A DNA stretch of 64,000 bases from Alloascoidea africana (lineage: Eukaryota > Ascomycota > Alloascoideomycetes > Alloascoideales > Alloascoideaceae): positions 124,001 through 188,000 of the forward strand of contig JAKTTT010000001.1 of NCBI GenBank assembly GCA_030581615.1, written 5' to 3'. Positions 29,179 through 40,676 of the stretch are shown here, piece after piece. The position numbers and the translations under genes were made by a program. The notes beneath the pieces are model-generated. The model ran no database searches. It was not told where the DNA came from and saw only the letters and a program-made list of their open reading frames with translations. How positions within the stretch are numbered: position 1 is the first letter of the stretch; every line of letters starts with the position of its first letter.

Positions 29179-31254
29179 TTATTCTGTTGAAAAAGAAGAT
29201 TTTGAATACCCCTTTCTCTCTAACATGTTCATCTCTGCTTCTCTTTGACGTTGTAGTCGTCTTAAATTTTTTTGGTCCCTCTTTGCCTGCTCTCTTTCCA
29301 TTCGTCTATTTGCCCACTCTCTCAAGCGCTCACCATAGAAATACACAAATACTGGGTACGGGATCCCCAGTAAAAGAGCTATAAAAGCGCACATGGTATT
29401 TCCCCAGCCGTATCCTAGTCGGTCATATATCAACTTTCCAAAAAGAGGGAAAGCAAACCCGAAAACCGAGCGGAAAACCGCTGCAGCGGCTACGGAGGAA
29501 GCACTAAACCTGTTGTTCATATCGATAAGATAGTTTTGAATGGTCTGGAAAACTGCGATAAGAGCGAAAGAAAAGATTGCAGTTCCTATTGAAGGCATTA
29601 TCCAATGGTTCTTTTTCTCCGCTGCCCAGCCAAACCAGACTAGCCCTATTGGAGCTAAAATGCCTGTTGCGCAAAGACAGGGAATCCTGAATTCTGGCTT
29701 TGGAACTCCTCCGTTTTTCTTGATCAGAGCATGATAGACGTAGTCAACAGCCCATGTCCAAAAGACAATTCCAGTCAAGTATCCAATCCCCATTGGAATA
29801 AACATTAAGCCTGCAATTCCAGTGTTAAAGCCATATCTGCCTTCCCAAATTCCTGGGAACGTGGTGATCATAAGATACATAAATCCATACACAAAGGCCA
29901 TGAAGGAACCTAGGCCTAAAACCATTGGATGGGTGAATAACAGGACGATTGGTCTGGAAATGTTCAGCCAAAACCTTGAGACTACAGTTTCTCCATCTGC
30001 AATCTCGTAAACCGATTTCAAGTGAGGATTCCCAGTGGCTTTTCTTAACTTGGCTGCTTTAGTCTTTAGCAGAGTCGGCGGATATGTTTCTTGATAAAAT
30101 GCAAATCCAAAAGCTGTTACTACACCGCTTGCAATGACAAGGACCCAGCAGCACCATCTCCAACCAGCGTTTTGAGCTATGAAGCCAGCGATTACCGGTG
30201 CCACTACAGGTCCAAAGGTGGGGCCGAGACTGTAAAATGCCATAGCGACGTTTCTCTGTTCGTCTGTGAACAGATCTGCTAAAACTCCCGCCCCGATAGA
30301 AATTGGAGGGGCACCAGCCATACCGGCCAGGAATCGAAATATTATGAGCTGCGCTAGTGTTTTTGAAAGAGCACAGCCAATGCTAAACGCGAAAAGTAAA
30401 AAGATTGAAAGATTCAGAACGATCTTGCGCCCATACATTTCTGAGAGTGGGGCTGTAAGAAGGGGACAAATCGCCCAAGCTAACACAAAAATGGAGATTA
30501 CTAGAGAAGAAACCACCGAGCTAGTGATGTTGAACTCTTTGTTGACATCTTTCATTGCTGGCGCAAGAATTGTAGACGCTATTGGGGATATTGCGCAGTA
30601 TGTAGCGACTATTGAAGTCACCACGATCTTCTGCTTTAACGGCCAGTTTCTGGGGTTCTCTGGATCGTCCTCCCCGTCCCAAGTGACCAGTTCATGATCC
30701 AGATCCTTAAATTCTAATCCGTCATCTTTGCTAGGGAGTCCTGCTTCGGTCAAATCTTTGGAATCTGTGTTTTCGGTTCCCGAACCTGGCAACTTGTTGT
30801 TGTTCCAATCTCTTTCTTCAACACCTTGTATTTCTGCTTCACTATCATTGGCTTCCCTAAGTTTTGAAGCGGCTCTTAGCGAATAAATAGAAAGTATTGT
30901 TTGCCTGGTTTGTGTTCGCTTCAATTGTATTTCATCCTGATCCAGGTTTCCATGAATCTCATCTTCTCGAAGGCCAGTGCCGTTTAAATGATCAAAAGTA
31001 TGCGTTGGACTAATAATTCTGTCCAATAGTCCACTAACAACAGATCTTGAACGATATAGTGCATCATCTGCTATAACCGAGGCTCTAGACGAAGTCACTG
31101 ATAAAACATTTCCATCTCTATTGTCGTCTGGTTCATATGCTTTTGGTCTGCTTGCAGAGCTATTGTTACTGCTTGAAGAGAATTGATCCGTGTTGCTATT
31201 ACTGCTATCTTGAGCATTAGGAATTTGCGATTTTTCATTGGTAGAGTTCGACAT
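29179..31254 (-). CDS. MFS drug:H+ antiporter of the DHA1 (Flr1/Tpo) group
   Basis: 691 aa plasma-membrane transporter. A long disordered N-terminus of about 170 residues precedes VTWDGEDDPENPRNWPLKQK, the lead-in typical of fungal DHA1 multidrug and polyamine exporters. Twelve membrane segments follow. MFS motif A appears as PLSEMYGRKIV between TM2 and TM3. The TM5 antiporter region is SLGPTFGPVVAPVIAGFI, which fits motif C (GPxxGP). A basic C-terminal tail (RRMEREQAKRDQKNLRRLQR) is probably cytosolic. The substrate cannot be told from sequence; polyamines, azoles or other toxic compounds are family possibilities. Its 5' side faces a 5.3-kb gene-free stretch. Confidence 0.92.
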   Translation of the reverse strand: MSNSTNEKSQIPNAQDSSNSNTDQFSSSSNNSSASRPKAYEPDDNRDGNVLSVTSSRASVIADDALYRSRSVVSGLLDRIISPTHTFDHLNGTGLREDEIHGNLDQDEIQLKRTQTRQTILSIYSLRAASKLREANDSEAEIQGVEERDWNNNKLPGSGTENTDSKDLTEAGLPSKDDGLEFKDLDHELVTWDGEDDPENPRNWPLKQKIVVTSIVATYCAISPIASTILAPAMKDVNKEFNITSSVVSSLVISIFVLAWAICPLLTAPLSEMYGRKIVLNLSIFLLFAFSIGCALSKTLAQLIIFRFLAGMAGAPPISIGAGVLADLFTDEQRNVAMAFYSLGPTFGPVVAPVIAGFIAQNAGWRWCCWVLVIASGVVTAFGFAFYQETYPPTLLKTKAAKLRKATGNPHLKSVYEIADGETVVSRFWLNISRPIVLLFTHPMVLGLGSFMAFVYGFMYLMITTFPGIWEGRYGFNTGIAGLMFIPMGIGYLTGIVFWTWAVDYVYHALIKKNGGVPKPEFRIPCLCATGILAPIGLVWFGWAAEKKNHWIMPSIGTAIFSFALIAVFQTIQNYLIDMNNRFSASSVAAAAVFRSVFGFAFPLFGKLIYDRLGYGWGNTMCAFIALLLGIPYPVFVYFYGERLREWANRRMEREQAKRDQKNLRRLQRQREAEMNMLERKGYSKSSFSTE

Positions 31255-31529
31255 TGTGTCTAAATGCTCAGCTCAACGCGGGTATAGATTATTATTTGTA
31301 GAAATTATGACTATTTTCAATTACTGTGAAAGAATGATATTGTAGGGACGATTACTGTCTTATTATTGCAATTATACACGCTTCCTGTTCCATATGGAAA
31401 GTGAGATAGCAACAAGTTTAAAATCTTGATTTGGCTCCATTTGATTTTAAAGAGGGGAAGCGAGACGTTCTCCTTTTATGCGATGCTAAAAGCTTGGACC
31501 CAATTAACTCGATATAGTTTTGAATTTGG

Positions 31530-31979
31530 ATGGTAAGAACACGCGGCGCAGCGGTAATGTTTAAGACTGTCGAGATCGCCATTAACTACGCGGGGATTGA
31601 CTTGGAGTTCCCCAAAAGAATGCACCCCTTCAACGGTTTTCCATTCTTTTTTCCGAGGGCTGTTCTCTACGCAGCGAACCTACAGAGCTGGAGATCCAAA
31701 CGTGCCATCGCTGCTTCAAGATCTGGTCTAGAGTTCACTAATTGGGCAAAAGATCTTCTAGAAATTACATTGACAAGTTGCGAGATATGTAACTGGATGA
31801 GAGACTCGGATTTAGGTGGAAATACACAGCAACTAGTACGTTCTTACTGTACATTTCGCTTATTAATGTTCTTTCTGACTTTTGGCTTGGTTTTCGTGAC
31901 TCATTCCTCAAAGCTCGTGCCCACTTCTATAGGATTAAATAGTGCTTGGGTCACTCCGCTAAACCCCGGTTATCCATGA
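31530..31979 (+). other. Possible small ORF of unknown status
   Basis: 149 codons from a true ATG. The peptide has a mixed, protein-like composition (VEIAINYAGIDLEF, WAKDLLEITL) and a hydrophobic stretch near the end. No family was recognised, no intron is evident, and there is no conserved neighbour. It could equally be chance. Confidence 0.2.
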
Positions 31980-33175
31980 TGAGCCGCTCGTGGTTTCCTC
32001 GGCTGGAAAAGATAGCGCGCCGTATACCTTGTTTAGATGCATCTTCCCCACCAAAGATGAGTAGTAGTATGCTCTTTTTTAACCTCCATTTTGCTGTCCA
32101 AAGTTAGTGTTGGGGAACGCTTGTCGGGGAAATCGGTCCTAACACTGGAAAAGTCAATTGGCCTACCAGAACGAGAGAACAGTGTGCGTACAAATAATAG
32201 AAATCGTTAACCACCATTTTCCTAAACAGAGAGAATACTGCCCACTTTCTGAGAATTAAAGATAAAAAATAGACTAAAGCTTGGCGGGGTTTAAACTGCA
32301 TCACCTGAAATTCTCTGTATCTCGTATTTTCCTACAAGAAAGTTAGAATGGACCATGAGTAAGGCAAGGCGATAAAGTATCGCAAAGCAAACAGATGAAA
32401 TACATAGTGAGAGAAAAAATATGGCCGATTCGCCTTCCAAGGATACATGCTCTTCAATGTATAGCGGAATTCCGATGAGTGTTATCGGCAGCCTGTCTTT
32501 TGACCAAAAAGAGCTTCAAAAAAGGTGTTGTGACAAGGTTAGAGTGGGTATATTTAGTCTATCAGATCGCCACCGTTTGTTAGTTGACTCTTTGCTTTTC
32601 AAATCAACAATAGTACTACAGATTTCCGTTGTAAAGTTGACAAAGTTGAAAAAAAATCCGACAAAAAATATCCTAAATCTGGAAAGTTCTAGAATTTGAA
32701 AGCCAAGGAAAAGGTAATACTTCCAGCTAAAGTGTACAATTGGGCGAATTCTCATTTTGCCATTTACTTGAAAAACGGGGCACGCCGTCTTTATGAGTGC
32801 TCTTACCGTTTATAGTTACTTTAGCATGAAATTTAATCACAACCTTTATGTCGTATCTCAATCCTTCTAGCTGAAAGTTTGATTACAGACTACTCTTTTC
32901 TGCAAAAACTTCCAATATATATGTGAATATCCGGCTATAAACCATCATTATTATTATTAGAATCAAATATTACAATTCTAAATTTCAAACCCCTAGCTTA
33001 GAAGTATACGGGAAATACTGCTTGTTACTAGTTTTTGTTTCTGAGCGTTTGTTCTCTCTAAAAATTCAACAAGATTTGCAGGTATTATCTGAAGCGACAA
33101 GAGCGAAAGTTCCAGTTGGCCTATTTCTAGTTCTAACAACAAATTGGAACAGGCTTCCACTACCTATAGTATAAG

Positions 33176-33208
33176 GAGTCGGTTGTCTGTTGTTTAAACA
33201 GCCGACTC
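33176..33208. repeat. Hairpin-forming inverted repeat
   Basis: Arms GAGTCGGTTGT and ACAGCCGACTC pair over 11 positions with one G-T pair, around an 11-base loop. It stands alone inside AT-rich sequence. Confidence 0.6.
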
Positions 33209-36200
33209 TAGATCTTGGATATTTTCCAGACAAGTCAAATCACATAAGAAACGGCACCCATTTTAAACTTTGAGGAAGTAAAAGAGAAGATTGTAAAACC
33301 CGTTTTCACATCCTTACTGGGGAATTAATTGGGAATACCTGTAAGTACGCTCTTGTTGATTACATACATGCTCTGCAAATCAAAAAGGTTGACCATGTCA
33401 AGCAAGCTCGTTCTGAGAATCCCGGAAAAGTTAATCTCGGTGCCAGCTTCAGTGCATCCACTTTCATATGTAGATTACCCAGATGATCTTCTTGGTGACT
33501 AAACTATGTTGTAAACAATACAGGCATCCGGTAATACATTTACTCTGTGTATATCGTCTTTTATATTATAGTCCTATCAATCTAACATGCTCATACGTAT
33601 TTTAAATGCTAATTTGCGACATGGGAGATATTACTAGAGCGAGTAGTAATTTTACAATGCAAATTTAGATCCTCAGCCAGAAACGTCAGAATCAATGATG
33701 CAACGGACAGTTCTAAATGGTTTCCTTAGAATGGGGTACATTTCCATGACTTTTAAACATTGAAGCACCTTGTGTCGGGAGAGATTCACAGGATTCTTAG
33801 AGTTGCTTTCAAAGGGTTTGGTTTTTCCCGAAGTTGAAAGTTTCTCCTGATTTGCTGCTTCGGTGACATTAGTTATGAGACAGCATTGCAGAATTGTTTC
33901 TCCATTTAAAACTTTGACAATTGTAATTTCAAGATTTGACATATCATCAATCACAGTAAATAACAATGAAAGCAACAAAAACAACCATATCTACGTTTTG
34001 CATACTTGTAAGTTGTTTCTTTCTGAAAATTACAATTCTAGAAGAAAAATCACATCATATTGATTCCAACTTTCACTTGTTTCTTGCATTTCTTGGTAAT
34101 CATTTTACGGATTGTATTTTTCTCACAAACAGAGACTCCCTTCATTCGTATCTTAGTTACACTGAACTTCAATGATCAGACCAATTATATCAACTTTCTT
34201 GCGAAAATAATTGGAAAGGTGTGAAATTGAACTGTGAACAAAGTTGGAAGAGCTGTGAATTATTTCATAAACCTCAGAATTATTATCTTTTCTGAAACTT
34301 TATGACCACTAAGCTTATGAATAATTTATCTTTGCAGGAAAGCCATAATGCACTATCATTCTATCAAAATAGAAGAGAGCAAACCTTGCTATTGTTAAGA
34401 ATGTGATCAGTTGTGTTTGCCGAACATCAAAGCCGGATAGGCTGATCACTTGATTTGTGTAAGGAGTTGTACCTCTGTTCTATTTGTGCTATTTCAGAAG
34501 TTCCTTGCGCGACATCGTAAAGCATCTTTGGATGATAACCTTTGAACAATCGTAAATTCGTAAATAAATAGTATGGTCATTAACAGTGCCCAAGACAAGA
34601 AAACTGTGACTATCCTAATAACACCTTTTAATGAAAATAAAAGCTACGCATCTGTGATTTGCAATGATAAGCTAGTGAAAATTTTGTCGAGTTCAAACAT
34701 GACCAAGCCTGAGAATACTCTGTTAACTTGAATGGTGGAAAGCCAATCAACAAAAATTCCCTGGTAGGTAGTATGCAGAAGATGTCAAAGTTTAATTTGA
34801 TTGTTCTCTACCGCATCTTCGTCTACTACAGGTTTGGTAGGTTCGCCTTAAATATGCAGTTTTAGTTCCTTTTTCAGATTTTACAATGGGTTGCAGTGTT
34901 TCTAGCCTTCAGACAAGAGATGCAGGCACCGACAAAGTATGTCGGGAGTAAAGCCTAGTGATGAAATGCGGGACTGACACTTTTTTCTGGGTTGCTTCTC
35001 CGATGCCATAAACAGCAGATTTTTTGCACTTTTGGAGACAGCTTCAAACTCTAATGATCTAATGGATTATGGAAACAGGTATATATTCGGAAACCTCATC
35101 GGCTACTAGATGCTCTCACATGTTTTTCCTACCCCCAAGGATGCCGATGAATACTTCATCTTGAAAAGCTCTAGAATCTAGTGATAAGTTCAGGCCAAAA
35201 GGGACACAATAGCTGAAAACTTTCAAATCGAGTGTAATTGTCCAGTATTTGGTACACCGATGAAAGGTACGGAAGCGTGGTTTCCTCCTACTCTGTAACT
35301 ATTTTATTTCTGGAATATTTTTGAGATATGCCGATATAGACGCCGAAGAGGTCAGATCAGATCTTGAACTTCTAAATCCCAACACAGAGACATCTGTGCC
35401 TGATCTTGTTAAGAGTGTAAAACTGCCAAACGGCTACTGTTCAAAGACCCTGAAACTCCCAGTCTTCGTCTTACTGTCAATTTTGGGTTCAAGTTTAACT
35501 TAGGTAGTCTGGTAGATGGCAGCTTATGTGCCTGCGCTTAATTGTCGGTTGAGGGCTATCGGCCTTGCTCTCGGTGTTCACCACGAGGCTTTCAATCAAG
35601 CTCGGCATCGGGTGCGCTCCACACAGAATTAGCAAAAAGATCGGTGAAGACAAGGACCCGATATACACGATAAAACATAAACATGGTTCAAAATCAAGTA
35701 AGCGGATATGGATAAATGTACCAGTATTCTTTTTGGTATGATTCAAAGTTTTTTTTTCTCAGTAAAAACACTTTGCAATAATTCTAATCCGGGGCAGCTT
35801 ATACGACTTTTTGAATTAAATAGTCAAACAAAATATTAGAGTCTTTGAATTCTGCTATATTCTTTCGCCTCAGTTAGTAAAAAATAGTCTGGATTTCAAT
35901 AGTAAGGATATAGTGAAAATTAAAGATCTAAACTCAGCGGTTGAATCAAATCCTTGTGTGTTTGCTTTTTTTTTCTTTTTGGCTTGCGATTGGCATACTG
36001 GTGTATGCACCCGATGCCAGATATGGTAAATCTACCTCTGGTTTTCTCCTAACTTTAATGCACAGAACAATTTTTGACTTTCCAGAAGGAGGAAAACATT
36101 CAATGTTCATCCACACATGACGGGTTCTAACCTTTCAAAACTTGGAAGACTCCACCGAAAAAAAAAAAGCAAAAGGTTAGAGATAAGCAAGAGTATAAAT

Positions 36201-36507
36201 ATAAGCATTCCCTGAAGTCTGACTCTGTTCGGCTATCACCCTATCAAGCCCCGTACTATCCAAGCCATACTATTTGATTCAACAATACATTGCTTTTTTC
36301 TATTTTCTCAGACTCAATCTTCTTATGAGTTGAATTGATTTTATATAACATCACGTTTTACAGTATCTTTTAAAGACTAAAATCTTTTCTCCTTATCATC
36401 TCTCCAATTTAAACAAGTGATAGTACTTTTTGGTATTTTGTCTAAGGTTTACAAGCAAGGCAAGAAAAAAACTTATCCTAGTGAAGAACAGAACACGAGG
36501 GAAACGA

Positions 36508-36531
36508 ATGAATAAGACCGCAAAAAGATGA
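36508..36531 (+). promoter_or_regulatory. Upstream ORF overlapping the start of the Myb-like gene
   Basis: A seven-codon ORF (MNKTAKR) ends in TGA that overlaps the main ATG as ATGA. Such an overlap is expected to lower initiation at the main start or to make it depend on reinitiation. Confidence 0.6.
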
Positions 36532-38053
36532 ATGTAGTCCAGCTCCTTAATGATCAATTAACTACCAGCAATACAAGCCAAGGCGAGGAAAAGGAAAAAT
36601 CGCACTTTAATAGTACTTCCAAGCCTGGCTCGGATTCACCTAGAAGGCCGACTGTAATCAGCACGAACGGTTCCAGCACCAATAACGTTCCGAGCTCTAA
36701 CATACAAGGAAAAAACACCTACATCGATGAAGTATATGAAGGCTCGTCATCATCGTCTCCTCCGGAGACAAAGAAGATCAGGGGAGGAACCAAGGCAAAC
36801 TCCTCAATTGACCAAAATCATGATCATTCCGGATCTTCACTGGCCTCTTACAGACTGCCACGATCAAGACATATTTCCCCTATTCGGTCACTTGCTCCCG
36901 ACCCCGCCGCTATAAGCGAACTTCAGCACTCCTCAAGCTCAAGCTCAATGATGAGTAGCCATCCTCTTGGAACTCGGTCGGCTTCATTTTCAAGCAGTAG
37001 ATCAACTGATTATATAAATAGGGGCCTGGTTGAGGACAATAATTTTGGAAAAAGAGGTGCCCTATCTTACTTCAGTCCGATTACTACTACTACCAGTGCC
37101 AGTACCAGCACCTCGGCGACGACTTATGAACCACGATCCAATTTTTCTTATCTTCTTCCCCCAGCACCGGCGCTGAACGGTTTCCAGTTGAGCGATGGCA
37201 AGGCGAAAGAAGTTGACCGATCTACATTTACAGTAGGAGCGAATGAGGCTTCTGATCCTTACAGACAACGGTATTTACAGGAGGTAGAAATGTCGCCTGT
37301 GGCCCCGAATTTAATGTATCATACGAACTCATCTTGTTCCACCTCTTCAAGCAGCCGACAATATAGTGACAATTTGAGACATTTCCCGAAGAGTGATAAA
37401 CACAGAAGACAAATGATCTTTGAGCCCTCGTTACAAGAAACGGATGCTTCTATCCAGCATCTTCAAATAGGAGCCAACAATAGAAGGCAGAATGAACGCA
37501 GAAGAGGCAGTAGCAAGCGGATAAAGGCTTCTAACACGATATGGACACCGACAGAAGACATAAGGCTATTTGAAATGATTCTTTCAACACTTCCTAGACA
37601 GAATTTTACATCGCTAGCGATAAAACTGAACAAAAGAGATAGCCAATCAGTGCGATATCGATGGAAAAAGATTGTCAAGAAATTTAAACATGATTGTAAG
37701 TTCTAGCTCCTTTGAACACAAAAACGCTTGTATGTGTGACTAATACAAAAAACATTCTAGTGGCTTACAGAGGAGCATTGCAAAGCGATCTTAGCAACAA
37801 AAGCTCATCTTCCCATTTTCGCAATGACGAGTTACATATTACTACCGACAGTTCGGGATTTGAGTATGACGAAGAGGATGAAGAAGATGGGACGCGCAGG
37901 GATGATCTCTCCCCACAGAAAGAGTTGTATGAGAGAGCAGTCATTTCAACAAACCAAAATGAACAAGAAACAGTTGGGTTCATCGAGTCCCCATATATTG
38001 TAGTATCTCAGCCTTCTACAAGAATGAGCAAAAGTTCCAAAAAGAAAAAATAA
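36528..38053 (+). CDS. Myb/SANT-like putative transcription factor, one intron
   Basis: Model: join(36528..37695, 37761..38053), 486 aa; donor GTAAGT, branch region GACTAATAC. Residues 1-330 are Ser/Thr/Asn-rich and disordered. A single Myb/SANT-like repeat lies at about 338-385: WTPTEDIRLFEMILSTLPRQ and then SVRYRWKKIVKKF, with the spaced aromatic and Leu residues expected of the three-helix fold. The exon-exon junction falls just behind this domain. The tail is acidic (EDEEDGTR) and ends in KSSKKKK. DNA binding is inferred from the domain; targets are unknown. The very long upstream gap and the overlapping upstream ORF suggest tight control. I do not recognise a named orthologue. Confidence 0.75.
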
Positions 38054-39080
38054 AAATAAAAAAACTTGGTACACTCAGTTGTCAGTGTCCACTTTCGTTT
38101 CAAACTAAAAAAAAAAAAGAAAAATAATCCTCACCTTTGACTTTGTGAAACAAAGAATTCTGGGCTGAGTACTGCTGTGGCTGATTATTTGAACCAATGA
38201 GCCCTAGCTGATCCCGTATCGCTGCTGGTAAACGGAGCACTCTTTTTACTTAACCCTGCAATTTAAAAGCAAAGAGGCATTATCTAAAGGTAATACAAGA
38301 ACGTTGAACGCATATCAGAAACATTGCCTCAATTGTTTTTGCCAAAAAAAGGGGGGAGAAATTGGGAGAGTTTAGAAATCAATCCAACATAAACTTTTCG
38401 GAGCGTTTTGCAAAGTCGATTTGTTTCCATTCACTTTTATTATGAAGGGTTTTTGACCACTATATGATTAACGTTAGAAATGACTAAATAAAAATTACGA
38501 GTTATATCTTTTTATCTATTCTGAATTTGGTTGGAGTAAAAGCGGATTCTCAGACCAATTAAGCCTCCTAATCATTGTTCTTGAGCAACAGCGCCTGGAA
38601 AATTACCTTGTACCTGCATTGTTATTACCGCATGGGGAAAGATCCTAAAACTGCCGAGATGGGAAACATCCACCGGCCGGGCGCTTAACCATACGCACAA
38701 AAACAAGTTCTTTAAATAACGGAAAAAAGATAAGAAAACGGATGAAAATAATTGCAGGTACGTGAAATGGCGTAAATATTGCGACCGAATTTTACATAAC
38801 CCGAGGTAGATACAAAGTAGTAACATGCTATTTTTCACATACTATATATATAGAAGTATATAGACGCGTGTAAATAAATAGATACAAAACTGATTTCTAT
38901 TCAGTTTGGAGTTGGCAATAGTTCATTAATAGTCAGTAAAAACAGGATGATCAAAAAAAGAAAAGATGAATCTCATTATCTAGAGAAAAGAGAGAAATGC
39001 AAAAAAACCGTTCAAAGCGCACCCAGCCCAAAATTTGTAGTCAAAATAAGAAAAACATTGACAAGAAGAAAAAGCTAATA
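38054..39080. other. Convergent intergenic region
   Basis: 3' flanks of the Myb-like gene and the GATA gene. AT-rich, with A runs near 38109 and an ATATATATAG stretch near 38842-38851. No gene or RNA recognised. Confidence 0.6.
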
Positions 39081-40676
39081 TCATAAAACGTGCTGGTATT
39101 TTGGTTGTAGAGTGTTGCCTAATCTTCCGACGGGGCTTCCGGTGCTGCTTCTGCCGCTATGGTGCATCAGAGATTCTTCCGCGAGGGCTCTTTCCAGTTC
39201 CATCACCTTTTGTTTGTACTCTTTAAGTGTCTCCTCAATCTGTCTTTGTTTAGATGAGCCTGGATCTGCAGGCTTAAAATCAGGGCCAGTCATGTCCTCG
39301 TCTGAAGAACAAGGCGGTGAGATTGTTCTAGGGGAGGGCGAAAAGAACCTCGAGGCGGTATTCTGTGGGATCAAAGGAGACTTAGCAGTCGATTTATCAG
39401 AAAATGACGTAGCCGCATTTAGCATTGAATTGATGGAGACCTGATGGGGTTTCATAGAACCTGGGAGTAATGGAAAACTGGATATCTGCTTCGTAAGTGA
39501 TCCTTGCTGGGACTGAGGCTGAGATTGGGATTGAGCAGTGAACGGCGATTGTCTATTTTTGCTGTTTTCTATATTTCCAGCTGCTGAGCTTGATATTGAG
39601 GATGAGGATGAGGATGAGGCTTCGCGAGTGGAGACCTTATTAAAATTGACTGGCGGCAATGATATTGGTGCCCTTCCGCTGTGATGACCGCTGTTTGGTT
39701 TAGGAAGTAGCAAATGTGGGGGAGATCGTGAGTACAAACCGGTGAAGTCGATTGCCACAGGAGTAGGCAGATTGCTGTTGCCTGCGAATCCTCGAAGCGG
39801 AGGCAGTATCACCGAAGGCAGCTGAGCACTGGAGTCTGCCATCAGAGGCGACGTGCTCGCTCTCTTGTCGCTAGCTGTCTGGGTCTCTTCAGTCGCTGGC
39901 GGCGAGGTGGAAAGTTGCTCTCTTTGTCGAACGGACAATACTTTGGTCGCTGAGCCTGACGCCATGGCAAAGTTCATTGTATTTCGCTTTCTCCTTTTTA
40001 TCGTGGGCTTTTTCATGTTCACCGGTCGATGTGCTCCATGGAGTTTATAGTAGAGCCCACAAGCATTACAAATGGTGTGGCCCTTGTCGTCTCGTCTCCA
40101 GAGCGGTGTCACCGTAGTCCCACAGTTTTGGCAGGCAATGGCCACAGTTGTTGAACATTTGTCTGCTTCTTGATTGCAGGCCTCGTTCTCGCTTTCATTG
40201 TTATCGTCACTTAAAGCTTCTCTACTGGAAGCTCTGTTGGAGCAGCAGCCGCCGCCGCCGCCGCCTCCACAGGCTCCTTCTTTGCACGAGTCGCCATTAT
40301 TCAGGCCATTTGGAGACTTGGTTGAGCAACCTCCTTTACCATCGGCACTGCTCTGCTTGTTTTTGTTCTTATTCAGCATCAGGAGAACGCGGTTGTTGTA
40401 AGCTGGACATCCTTTGCACGCCTCGCTTCCACCAGTACCGTCGCAGACTCTCCCTGTACATGTTCCTTTCATGTCGTTCGCTGAAACGGCGACCACTGTT
40501 GGGGGTCTTTTCAGATTCACTGGTCGATGAGTGCGGTTTGCACGTAGATAGAGACCACAAGCGTTACAGATGAGCTGGCCATCAGGAGCCCGTCTCCATA
40601 GCGGAGTTCGTGTGGTTCCACAATTTGAACAGATTTGGACGGCCATCGATTCTACTCTTGTAGAGCTGTCATTCAT
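39081..40676 (-). CDS. SFU1: Iron-responsive two-finger GATA repressor (SreA/Fep1/Sfu1)
   Basis: Represses iron-uptake and siderophore genes when iron is plentiful. 531 aa, no intron. Two CX2CX17CX2C fingers: Cys16-Cys40 and Cys182-Cys206. Between them lies the diagnostic Cys-rich block with Cys73, Cys78, Cys87 and Cys90 in [18 protein letters not shown], the region known to sense iron, probably through an Fe-S cluster. Finger 2 ends in the basic tail [12 protein letters not shown] Cys/Gly-rich insertion ([15 protein letters not shown]) before finger 2 is unusual. The C-terminus has a short coiled coil ([22 protein letters not shown]), as in SreA/Fep1, where it serves dimerisation. The upstream region has a perfect ATCTGATAA, the family's own recognition sequence. 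Confidence 0.93.
   Translation of the reverse strand: MNDSSTRVESMAVQICSNCGTTRTPLWRRAPDGQLICNACGLYLRANRTHRPVNLKRPPTVVAVSANDMKGTCTGRVCDGTGGSEACKGCPAYNNRVLLMLNKNKNKQSSADGKGGCSTKSPNGLNNGDSCKEGACGGGGGGGCCSNRASSREALSDDNNESENEACNQEADKCSTTVAIACQNCGTTVTPLWRRDDKGHTICNACGLYYKLHGAHRPVNMKKPTIKRRKRNTMNFAMASGSATKVLSVRQREQLSTSPPATEETQTASDKRASTSPLMADSSAQLPSVILPPLRGFAGNSNLPTPVAIDFTGLYSRSPPHLLLPKPNSGHHSGRAPISLPPVNFNKVSTREASSSSSSSISSSAAGNIENSKNRQSPFTAQSQSQPQSQQGSLTKQISSFPLLPGSMKPHQVSINSMLNAATSFSDKSTAKSPLIPQNTASRFFSPSPRTISPPCSSDEDMTGPDFKPADPGSSKQRQIEETLKEYKQKVMELERALAEESLMHHSGRSSTGSPVGRLGNTLQPKYQHVL

Larger units (their letters stand above)
31255..36527. other. 5.3-kb gene-free AT-rich stretch between divergent genes
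   Basis: No convincing gene. The largest frame on either strand that starts at ATG is 31530-31979 (+, 149 codons); 32421-32699 (+, 92 codons) follows. Neither has a recognisable domain, and both may be chance or relics. Imperfect hairpins lie at about 32106-32146 and 33176-33208. The composition is clearly more AT-rich than the gene-dense flanks. No tRNA box pattern was found. It may be a very long regulatory region, a centromere or an eroded former gene region. Confidence 0.55.

Noticed and set aside
32421-32699. 92-codon ORF in the gene-free block
   Set aside because: True ATG, but no domain, no splice extension and a Lys/Asn-rich end typical of chance frames in AT-rich DNA.
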